Shown here: positions 7,639-14,242 of the stretch, one piece after another
How the letters are laid out: every line of letters starts with the position of its first letter
Numbering within the stretch: position 1 is the first letter of the stretch
Assembly: GCA_019638775.1 (NCBI GenBank)
Contig: JAHBTD010000002.1
Coordinates: forward strand, 310,001 to 374,000
DNA: 64,000 bases
Direction: 5' to 3'
Source of the DNA: Fimbriimonadaceae bacterium
Lineage (GTDB): Bacteria; Armatimonadota; Fimbriimonadia; Fimbriimonadales; Fimbriimonadaceae
Notes under the pieces: generated by a model
Told to the model about the DNA's origin: nothing
The model's input: only the letters and a program-made list of their open reading frames with translations
The model's database searches: none
Made by a program: the position numbers and the translations under genes

Positions 7639-9312
7639 CTATCCGCCGATCTCGCTTCTGAACTTGGCGAGCCTAACTTGCTCGTCAGTAATCCATGCCC
7701 GAAGTTGGCCTTGGACACGCATTTCCATAAAGCTTCCTCCCAGATATACGATTGTTAAGAAAATAATCGCAAGGGCTGGGGCTCGGCCATTCCAAGGAGC
7801 TTGTTTTGAGGCTCCGAGCCAGATCAAAAACGTTCCAAAGGAAAAGCCTGCGATCTGGGCCATGATAACCTCGAAGTTTCGTCCTTCAAGTATTCCCGCA
7901 TACACGAGCACTGCAAAAAAGGTCGCAACCAAAATCACTGTCGCCTGCAATATGGGGTTTCTGAGATTCTTGTGGATAGGCTCGAAGCGAAAGAGCGCAA
8001 TCAGGACAAAGCAAAGAACCATGCCTGCGAGTGGGAAACCACCGCCAACTAGAAGACTACAAACAGCCGCTACCGAAAGTGCTATCCATATCTCGAACTT
8101 ATGGAGCGATGAGAATCGACTGATGACCGCAACAAGAGCAATCCAGACGGCAAGGGATAGCCAAAAAAACATATAGCGCGTAGGGTCCATCATCTCAACA
8201 GCCCAAGGCCAAGTGGTTAGCGGCCAGAGACTCATGATCCAGTAGGGCTTAAAATCCTCGCTCCTTTTCTGCGCGAAGCGGCCACTTAGCAAGACAAACA
8301 GAACACCCCAGACAAGACCAAGAAATGAAAGCGAAGACCATCGTGAATGCACGACAGTCCTCTCGAATGTAGCCTCGTCAACAGGGAAGATCGTGCTTCC
8401 CGATAGTGATTTGTGAGCCTTTACTCCCCATGTGAAAATGTCTGAGGAAGTCATGCTGTCGAGTTCCTCTGCTTTGGTCATTGAGGGCTTTTCCTTCGCG
8501 CTTGGTTTAGCCATGTCGGCAATGAGGATGGTGCCAACCAATGAAGTAATCAGATTTGGCGCTTTGATTGTCAGCAGTTTGCCGATCTTCGCAGTTGCTA
8601 GCATGTCATCGGTGCTGTCTTCTGGGAGTTCTTCGCTCAGTTTTCTGATATCGGAAAGATGAGGAAGCAGAACCATGGCGTAGGCAGCGGCCTCGTGGTC
8701 TGCACTCTCGTATCCTGCTTTTCTTAGCTGCTCAGATATAAGCTTGGCTTGTTCGGAAGTTCCGTCGTTGTATTCAGTGCATTCGCTCGCTTTGATCCAA
8801 GCCTCTTTCGCCTCATCGTAGCGCCCCAGTATCCATAGTGCATTTGCCTTACGAATGAACCAAAAGCCGTCGTTGGGATCGGTAGTTTTCGCTTCATCGG
8901 CGAAGAGAAGGATCCTGCTTGCGTTGCCCTTCAACTGGGCAAGGTTCTCTTCGGACATCTTGTCGATCTGGGACTGTGTCCGAATAGGCATCGAAGCGAG
9001 CCGTGTGAACATTCTCTTGAGGTCTGAACGATCGGGGTTGGCTTCGATGATGCCTAGAAGATCGCCAAGTTCAAAAGTTCCAGAATTTGCAAGTGCCTTG
9101 GCTGCTTGACCGTCAACCGTCGATGTATCGAATTCGACCTGATTGATGTTTTCTGCGTACCAGAGTGCATGTTCATACACCTGTTCCGACGGTGGGATGG
9201 GGCGATTCACCATCGCAATTTGTTTGAGTGTGATCACACGAGTCTGGGGAAGGAGAGTGATGCCTACGAATGCGCTTAGTGCGAAAAGGATGGCTTTGTA
9301 TAGGGGCTTCAA
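7639..9312 (-). CDS. Polytopic membrane protein with soluble helical N-terminal half; third gene of sigma-factor operon
   Basis: 557 residues. The start is a TTG at 9312 that overlaps the anti-sigma stop codon as TTGA and has a strong RBS (GGAGG, 6 bp spacing). An N-terminal hydrophobic segment (residues ~5-22) is followed by ~280 mostly helical, charged residues with a TPR-like flavour (a WILGRYDEAKEAW segment). Then come about 7-8 transmembrane segments from residue ~335 to ~540 and a short charged tail. I recognise no family. Its translational coupling to the sigma/anti-sigma pair suggests it belongs to the same signalling unit, as a sensor, a transporter or a main regulon member. Confidence 0.72.
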   Translation of the reverse strand: MKPLYKAILFALSAFVGITLLPQTRVITLKQIAMVNRPIPPSEQVYEHALWYAENINQVEFDTSTVDGQAAKALANSGTFELGDLLGIIEANPDRSDLKRMFTRLASMPIRTQSQIDKMSEENLAQLKGNASRILLFADEAKTTDPNDGFWFIRKANALWILGRYDEAKEAWIKASECTEYNDGTSEQAKLISEQLRKAGYESADHEAAAYAMVLLPHLSDIRKLSEELPEDSTDDMLATAKIGKLLTIKAPNLITSLVGTILIADMAKPSAKEKPSMTKAEELDSMTSSDIFTWGVKAHKSLSGSTIFPVDEATFERTVVHSRWSSLSFLGLVWGVLFVLLSGRFAQKRSEDFKPYWIMSLWPLTTWPWAVEMMDPTRYMFFWLSLAVWIALVAVISRFSSLHKFEIWIALSVAAVCSLLVGGGFPLAGMVLCFVLIALFRFEPIHKNLRNPILQATVILVATFFAVLVYAGILEGRNFEVIMAQIAGFSFGTFLIWLGASKQAPWNGRAPALAIIFLTIVYLGGSFMEMRVQGQLRAWITDEQVRLAKFRSEIGG

Positions 9313-9587
9313 GATCGGCCTCCGAGTTTTGCTGGTTCATCAATGCGCAGTTGGGCCATCTGGTGGCTCAAGATCGGGTTGCCCGAAGGTTCACGCGTTG
9401 CCGGAGCAGCGCTGCCAAAGTACGCCAGCAGCAGAGCCGCCGCCCAACCTGCAAGGGCAGGACCAGCGATGGAGAGCCACAAGGATGTCCGGCGTTTGGT
9501 CTCAGGCAGTGTCATTGACGGCACGGGAGCGTCCTCTATGGAGCGGTAGTGCGCTTTGAGAGCTTCTTCAAATGGCTTTTTTGGCAT
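9309..9587 (-). CDS. Small single-pass membrane protein, probable anti-sigma factor
   Basis: 92 residues from the ATG at 9587, which overlaps the sigma-factor stop (TGATG) and has GGAGG 7 bp upstream. A ~40-residue charged N-terminus (PFEEALKAHYRSIEDAP) precedes one transmembrane helix (SIAGPALAGWAAALLLAYF) and a ~30-residue outer tail. No ZAS zinc motif (HxxxCxxC) is present. Size, topology and coupling to an ECF sigma gene are what identify it as an anti-sigma candidate; the sequence itself is not diagnostic. Confidence 0.6.
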   Translation of the reverse strand: MPKKPFEEALKAHYRSIEDAPVPSMTLPETKRRTSLWLSIAGPALAGWAAALLLAYFGSAAPATREPSGNPILSHQMAQLRIDEPAKLGGRS

Positions 9588-10087
9588 CAGGATTCCTCCC
9601 ACAGCTTCTTAAACTGGGCTTTTGCGGTGTTCAGACGCGAGGCAACGGTTCCTTCAGGCACCCCCAGTGCCTCCGCCATCTCCCGATAGCTGAGCTGCTC
9701 GAAGTAGGCAAGGGCGAGGATGGCTTGACTCTCTTCGGGGAGCCGTCTCAGCACGTCGGCAACGTGGATGGGCCGCTCAAGGTTGTTCGTATCTTCATGA
9801 ACATCCGAAAGGTCCTCGTACTTGCGCACCTTCAGCGCATCGACGGCACACCGGACACAGATCTTCCGCGCCCAAGCGATCTCAGCCTGCTCGTCACGCA
9901 GAGTGTTCCGGTTCTTGCTGATGCGCAAGAGAACCTCCTGGGCGACGTCCTGCGCCGTGTCCGGGTTCGAAACGATGGCGAGGGCAAGCCTGTATACGTA
10001 GTCCCGTCTGCGCTCGATCACGGTACTGGCATCGTGTTCTTGGCGGAGGGGTAGTGTGCGTTCGATAGCGGCGGCCTCGGCGTCCAT
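9587..10087 (-). CDS. ECF-family RNA polymerase sigma factor
   Basis: 166 residues from ATG 10087; a TTG 36 bp further upstream is also in frame and cannot be excluded. Sigma region 2 is VIERRRDYVYRLALAIVSNPDTAQDVAQEVLLRI followed by AWARKICVRCAVDAL. Region 4 is LPEESQAILALAYFEQLSYREMAEALGVPEGTVASRL, a standard helix-turn-helix that reads the -35 element. It directs RNA polymerase to a small regulon, normally held inactive by a membrane anti-sigma factor, here probably the next gene. It is the first gene of a three-gene overlapping operon. Confidence 0.9.
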   Translation of the reverse strand: MDAEAAAIERTLPLRQEHDASTVIERRRDYVYRLALAIVSNPDTAQDVAQEVLLRISKNRNTLRDEQAEIAWARKICVRCAVDALKVRKYEDLSDVHEDTNNLERPIHVADVLRRLPEESQAILALAYFEQLSYREMAEALGVPEGTVASRLNTAKAQFKKLWEES

Positions 10088-10186
10088 GACGGTTCTTGAT
10101 ATAAGGACCGAGACAGCGCCCAATTTCTTCAGCCACTTTGTAAAAACTGATGTTGGGCCGCCGAATCCGGGCGCAATAATTGGCGT

Positions 10187-10215
10187 ATCATGGAATAAGC
10201 AGATTATTCCATGAT
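10187..10215. promoter_or_regulatory. Palindromic operator of toxin-antitoxin operon
   Basis: ATCATGGAATAA and TTATTCCATGAT are perfect 12-bp inverted copies around a 5-bp spacer, ending 10 bp before the antitoxin start. This is the usual place for autorepression by a Phd/YefM antitoxin dimer. Confidence 0.75.
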
Positions 10216-10224
10216 GGAGCGAAT

Positions 10225-10506
10225 ATGATTAAAGCCACAGCCGTTGATTCATTGACCAATTTCCAGAAGAACTCGAAAGCATTCGTCGGGAAGCTTGAGG
10301 CAAGCAAAGAGCCTCTCGTCCTGACTGTGAACGGCAAGGCTAAGCTTGTTGTGCAGGATGCCGAGGCTTATCAGACTCTGTTGGACAAAGTGCAGGCCAC
10401 TGAAGATCTGGAAGCGATTCGACAAGGCCTAAAGGAATCGCTCGAAGGCAAAGGACGACCTGCCGAGGAATTCTTCGCCGAGTTTGAAGCCAAAAATGAG
10501 CTATAA
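10225..10506 (+). CDS. Type II antitoxin, Phd/YefM family
   Basis: 93 residues from the ATG at 10225, with GGAG 6 bp upstream. The N-terminal Phd/YefM fold is clear: TAVDSLTNFQKNSKAFVGKL, then EPLVLTVNGKAKLVVQDAEAYQTL. The acidic, probably disordered C-terminus (GRPAEEFFAEFEAKNEL) would wrap the toxin. The protein should neutralise the downstream toxin and, as a dimer, bind the palindrome immediately upstream to repress the operon. Its stop codon lies 11 bp inside the toxin gene, the typical translational coupling. Confidence 0.88.
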   Translation: MIKATAVDSLTNFQKNSKAFVGKLEASKEPLVLTVNGKAKLVVQDAEAYQTLLDKVQATEDLEAIRQGLKESLEGKGRPAEEFFAEFEAKNEL

Positions 10507-10822
10507 GATCATTCTTCAGCCGAGTGCGGAAGTCGGAATCATTGAAGCACATGACTACATTGCAGAGCGGGCCCCGGAAGCCGCTGATAAGTGGGTTCGT
10601 AGACTTCGTATGGAGATTGGCACCTTGTCTGAGATGCCTGGGCGGTGTTCGGTCGCCCCTGAATCGATCAAACTAGGATTTGATCTTCGCCACTTACTAT
10701 TTGGAAAGCGATCCGGCGTCTACAGAGTAATTTTTAGAATCCTAGAGACCGAGAAAGAAGTTCATGTTTTAAGCGTCCGGCACGGTGCTCGAAAACCATT
10801 AGAGCCAGACGATTTGACCTAA
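10496..10822 (+). CDS. Type II toxin, RelE/ParE superfamily
   Basis: 108 residues from the ATG at 10496, overlapping the antitoxin gene by 11 bp. Family signs: KIILQPSAEVGIIEAHDYIAERAPEAADKW (ParE/RelE alpha1-alpha2), a central LRHLLFGKRSGVYRVIFRI strand pair, and VHVLSVRHGARKPL at the end. The R-Y/H-rich C-terminal strand with H-G-A-R is typical of this superfamily. RelE members cleave mRNA on the ribosome while ParE members poison gyrase; sequence alone does not decide which. It is adjacent to a Phd/YefM antitoxin. Confidence 0.88.
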   Translation: MSYKIILQPSAEVGIIEAHDYIAERAPEAADKWVRRLRMEIGTLSEMPGRCSVAPESIKLGFDLRHLLFGKRSGVYRVIFRILETEKEVHVLSVRHGARKPLEPDDLT

Positions 10823-11235
10823 CTAGCTTCATTCGCCCGCAGCTGATCCAGCCAATCTGGATCAAGGTTCAGCTTCTTCACCACAGGTGACTTCCGATCT
10901 ACGATTCGCCAGAACGGACTTACATCGTCTAGGGTTTTGCCTTCCGAGAGATCGATCATCGCCGCTTCCGTGACCAAGCGGATAAAAATACCACAGACGA
11001 GCGGACAGGTTGCATCAGCATCAAATTCGCGTCGCAAGTCTTCGCGCATCTCCGTCGGCGTTCGCATCTGCCCGGCGGGGATGGCTTCGATGTATGCCTT
11101 GACCTGCATTGGGGTAGGCACCAACACCTTTTTGCCGGCAGGGACTCCGGCATAAGGTTTGTCCATGACTGCGATCTCGGGGCCGCGGTCAATAATCAGT
11201 TTTTCGTGGGCGCTCTTTCTTCTACGGGTTGCCAT
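10819..11235 (-). CDS. MGMT-like (alkyltransferase DNA-binding fold) protein lacking the PCHR active site
   Basis: 138 residues. The core (IPAGQMRTPTEMREDL, then CPLVCGIFIRLVTEAA, then SPFWRIVDRKSPVVKKL) matches a family usually annotated as MGMT-like, in which the winged-helix domain of O6-methylguanine-DNA methyltransferase is kept but the Cys acceptor motif PCHR is absent. A basic N-terminus (MATRRRKSAHEK) precedes it. It could recognise damaged DNA without repairing it, as alkyltransferase-like proteins do, but that is inference. It converges on the toxin gene with a 4-bp overlap. Family call from memory of the GIF and YWR/FWR signatures. Confidence 0.55.
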   Translation of the reverse strand: MATRRRKSAHEKLIIDRGPEIAVMDKPYAGVPAGKKVLVPTPMQVKAYIEAIPAGQMRTPTEMREDLRREFDADATCPLVCGIFIRLVTEAAMIDLSEGKTLDDVSPFWRIVDRKSPVVKKLNLDPDWLDQLRANEAS

Positions 11236-11549
11236 TTCTTAGGGCCTCGCACTGTATCTAAACTACATTATCCACGACCGGCACCATGCGGTCCTGCTAT
11301 TTTCGGCTCTGGACAAGATGGTCGACGACCTTGGGGCGGCTGGGACTAGACTGGATCTCCCAACGAAGACGGTCCCCTATTCCAGTTATTCGACACTGGC
11401 GAAGAACTCGGGCCCGGTCCCCAACCTCCGCGAAGTCGGCTGAGCGGGTATAACTTCCCAGTCGGCCAGCGCTTCAATGGCGCAGCGAACCTGGGCGAAT
11501 CCGCAATTCTACCGATAACCTCCATTAGGGAGAACACACAGGGAACATC
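11236..11549. other. Intergenic region upstream of pdhA
   Basis: 314 bp with no convincing gene. It must hold the promoters of the MGMT-like gene (minus) and pdhA (plus). A TATAAC-like box lies near 11449. No riboswitch, repeat or RNA gene recognised. Confidence 0.5.
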
Positions 11550-12566
11550 GTGGCCAAACAAGCGCAAGTCAAGCTGCCTTACTCTGCCCAAGAGTTGGAG
11601 CAGTTCTACCGAGAAATGGTTTTCATCCGGCGCTTCGAAGAGAAGTGCAACATCGCCTACCGGACGGGCAAAGCCGGGGGCTATCTTCATGTCTATATCG
11701 GCATGGAAGCGTTAGCCGTGGGCTGGCTCAACAACATCCGCAAGGGTTATGACTACGTCATCACGGCCTACCGCGACCACGCACACGCGCTATTACTCGG
11801 CTCCGATCCAGTGGCCTGCATGGCGGAGATCATGGGTCGCTCCGGCGGTCTCAGCCGTGGCAAGGGCGGCTCGATGCACCTTTACGACATCGAGAAGGGC
11901 TTCTTCGGTGGTTGGGGCATCGTCGGCGGGCACATCCCCCTCGGAGGCGGACTGGCCCTTGCTGCCAAGTACCGCAAAGAGGATCGCGTCACGCTTTGCT
12001 ATCTGGGTGATGGCGCAGCAAACGCGGGTGTTGTTTTTGAGACCATGAACATGTGCGGTCTTTGGGACCTGCCGATCATCTTCATCGTCGAGAATAACCA
12101 GTACGCGATGGGCACGGCGCTTGAGCGACACGCAGCCGATCCTGACCTCAGCAAGCGCGGCATCCCGTTTGATATGAAATGCGAGAGGCTGGACAGTATG
12201 GACCTGGTCCAGTGCCTGCAAGATTCTAAGCGCATTATCGACTACGTTCGAACGGAGCAAAAGCCGGTCTGGGTAGAAGCGATCACCTATCGCTACATGG
12301 GTCACGGCGCTGCCGACAACGACCGCACGCTTTATCGAACAAAGGCAGAAGAGGATAAGTGGGATCCGCTGGACCCGCTTCCCCGATTCCGCAAGTATTT
12401 GATTGACAACAAGATCGCCACCGACGAGAAGCTGGAAGCGATTGACGTTGAGGAGGAGGAGCGAGCCGATTGGGTCTATGAAGAGGCCGACAAGTCGCCG
12501 TTCCCCGATATCGACCAGGTTTATACCGATGTTTACGATGACATGTCGCCGGAGGTGGGGCACTGA
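11550..12566 (+). CDS. pdhA: Pyruvate dehydrogenase E1 component, alpha subunit
   Basis: 338 residues, GTG start. Thiamine-diphosphate signature is GDGAANAGVVFETMNMCGLWDLPIIFIVENN (GDG...NN). Other family blocks: FIRRFEEKCNIAYRTGKAGGYLHVYIGMEA, the RDHAHAL substrate-channel segment, GRSGGLSRGKGGSMHL and the regulatory-loop-like YRYMGHGAADNDRTLYR. With the beta subunit it decarboxylates pyruvate and acetylates the lipoyl group of E2. The acetoin dehydrogenase E1 alpha is closely similar and cannot be fully excluded. The next gene starts on its stop codon (TGATG). E2 and E3 genes are not in the window. Confidence 0.92.
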   Translation: MAKQAQVKLPYSAQELEQFYREMVFIRRFEEKCNIAYRTGKAGGYLHVYIGMEALAVGWLNNIRKGYDYVITAYRDHAHALLLGSDPVACMAEIMGRSGGLSRGKGGSMHLYDIEKGFFGGWGIVGGHIPLGGGLALAAKYRKEDRVTLCYLGDGAANAGVVFETMNMCGLWDLPIIFIVENNQYAMGTALERHAADPDLSKRGIPFDMKCERLDSMDLVQCLQDSKRIIDYVRTEQKPVWVEAITYRYMGHGAADNDRTLYRTKAEEDKWDPLDPLPRFRKYLIDNKIATDEKLEAIDVEEEERADWVYEEADKSPFPDIDQVYTDVYDDMSPEVGH

Positions 12567-13597
12567 TGGCTACGTTGACTTACCGAGAGGCTTTGCGTCA
12601 GGCGATCATTGAGGAGATGGATCGCGACGAGAATGTCTTCATCATGGGTGAGGACATCGGCGCCTACAAAGGCACCTTCCGAGTGACGGAAGGGCTTTTC
12701 GACCGATATTGCATCCAGCCCAAAGACTGGCTGCTGGAGCCCCCGCATCCTGAGATTCAGGATGGCGTGGGCCGCCGAGTGATCGACACACCCATCACTG
12801 AGCCGGGAATCGTCGGCATGGCGATCGGCGCGTCGATGACGGGTCTGCGACCGATCGTCGAGATGATGACGATGTCGTTTTCGATCTTGGCGATGGACCA
12901 GATGATTAACCACGCCGCCAAGATTCACTACATGACGGGCGGACAGGTGACCGTTCCTATGGTCCTGCGCGGACCGGGCGGCGCAGCCAACCAGCTTTCT
13001 GCTCAGCACAGCCATTCGCTTGAGGGGTGGTACGCCCACGTTCCCGGCCTGAAGGTCGTCGCTCCTGCGACCGCGCTGGACGCCTATGGCATGTTCAAGA
13101 CGGCGGTACGCGACAACAACCCGGTCGTCTTTACCGAGAACCCCGGCGTCTACGGCCTGAAGGGCGAGATTCCCGAAGACGGCGATTTCACGATCCCATT
13201 CGGCAAGGCCAACGTCGTGAAGGAAGGGAAGGACCTGTCTTTGGTCTGCTACAGCCGTATGGTTCACGTCTGCCTTCGGGTTGCGGAACAGTTGGAGAAG
13301 GACGGTATCGACGCCGAAGTTGTGGACGTTCGCTCTCTGCTTCCGCTCGACACTGAGACCATCTACAACTCGGTCCGCAAGACACACCGTGCTGTGGTCG
13401 TCTATGAAGACTGGAAGAGCGGTGGTTTTGGGGCGGAGATTGCTTCTCGTATCAGTGAAGACTGCTTTGACGATTTGGATGCTCCGGTTGGGCGTGTGGG
13501 CGGGCTGAATGTGCCGATGCCCTATGCGCGCGTGCTGGAGCTCGAGTGCATCCCGAACGAAGAGGATGTGCTCGCGGCGGTTCGAAAGTTAGGCTAA
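12566..13597 (+). CDS. pdhB: Pyruvate dehydrogenase E1 component, beta subunit
   Basis: 343 residues, starting on the pdhA stop codon. Blocks typical of the transketolase-like beta subunit: TYREALRQAIIEEMDRDENVFIMGEDIGAYKG, DTPITEPGIVGMAIGASMTGLRPIVEMM, GGAANQLSAQHSHSLEGWYAHVPGLKVVAPATALDAYGM, and the C-terminal swivel domain (VCLRVAEQLEKDGIDAEVVDVRSLLPLD). It supplies half of the E1 active site as alpha2beta2. An insertion of about 15 residues (RYCIQPKDWLLEPPHPEIQDG) sits before the DTPITE motif. A strong terminator follows, so pdhAB forms a two-gene unit without E2/E3. Confidence 0.93.
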   Translation: MATLTYREALRQAIIEEMDRDENVFIMGEDIGAYKGTFRVTEGLFDRYCIQPKDWLLEPPHPEIQDGVGRRVIDTPITEPGIVGMAIGASMTGLRPIVEMMTMSFSILAMDQMINHAAKIHYMTGGQVTVPMVLRGPGGAANQLSAQHSHSLEGWYAHVPGLKVVAPATALDAYGMFKTAVRDNNPVVFTENPGVYGLKGEIPEDGDFTIPFGKANVVKEGKDLSLVCYSRMVHVCLRVAEQLEKDGIDAEVVDVRSLLPLDTETIYNSVRKTHRAVVVYEDWKSGGFGAEIASRISEDCFDDLDAPVGRVGGLNVPMPYARVLELECIPNEEDVLAAVRKLG

Positions 13598-13615
13598 GAT
13601 TGCATCATCAAGATT

Positions 13616-13656
13616 CAAGCTCTCCGCGCTACAAGGCATGGAGAGCTTGTTTACTT
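13616..13656 (+). terminator. Terminator between pdhB and the convergent DUF302 gene
   Basis: Perfect 10-bp stem CAAGCTCTCC/GGAGAGCTTG with a T-rich tail; could act on both strands. Confidence 0.7.
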
Positions 13657-14124
13657 TGCGACCGCGGAAAGGATGAGCCTCAGGTCTTTGTACACTTTAT
13701 CGCCGATGGAAGCCATGTCTTTTCCTCTATACATCTTGGCCATCGCTCGTGTATCAAAAGTGGTGACCATGACTTTATCGCCTTTCATCCAGATCATGAT
13801 CGGGCACGGCATCATCAAGCCCGTCATGACATCGTTCTTCAATGAATCTGATGCCGACTTCGGGTTGCAAATCTCGAGGATGTATAGCTTTTCGCGAGGG
13901 AAGCCTTTCGTTGCCAAGATGTCCGACAGCGGATGAAGCCCTTGAAAGCCGTACTTCTCAGCCGCTCCAGCCATTTTGAGAGCCTCGATTGTTTGGTCGA
14001 AAGGCAGCGAGGACTCTACAGTCATCTCAAGTTTGTATTGTTGAGCCTCTGGTTCCTTAGCGAAGGCAGAGAAGCCGGTAAAGGCAAGAACTGTTAGACA
14101 AACGCCGAGAAGCAAGTTCTTCAT
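13651..14124 (-). CDS. Exported DUF302 protein
   Basis: 157 residues with a clean signal peptide (MKNLLLGVCLTVLAFTGFSAFAK, cleavage after AFA). The mature part matches DUF302: SLPFDQTIEALKMAGAAEKYGFQGLHPLSDIL, LYILEICNPKSASDSL, GLMMPCPIMIWMKGDKVMVTTF. The Cys in ICNP and PCP are family-conserved. DUF302 proteins are small periplasmic or cytoplasmic homodimers of unknown biochemical role, sometimes linked to redox or metal handling. No operon partner. Confidence 0.78.
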   Translation of the reverse strand: MKNLLLGVCLTVLAFTGFSAFAKEPEAQQYKLEMTVESSLPFDQTIEALKMAGAAEKYGFQGLHPLSDILATKGFPREKLYILEICNPKSASDSLKNDVMTGLMMPCPIMIWMKGDKVMVTTFDTRAMAKMYRGKDMASIGDKVYKDLRLILSAVAK

Positions 14125-14242
14125 TGCGCCAGTTTATTCGGCGTACGCGATCTATTGCACTTATCACGCGTCGCAAGCGCTGCTTGAGACTCTCCCCTCA
14201 ACGTCAGCCTCATGATGAGTCTGGCGACGACACTGACCCGTG

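Noticed and set aside
11793-12563. Long open frame antisense to pdhA
   Set aside because: Fully overlaps a clear E1 alpha gene; no RBS or recognisable protein.
12533-13387. Long open frame antisense to pdhB
   Set aside because: Same reason; overlaps a highly conserved gene.
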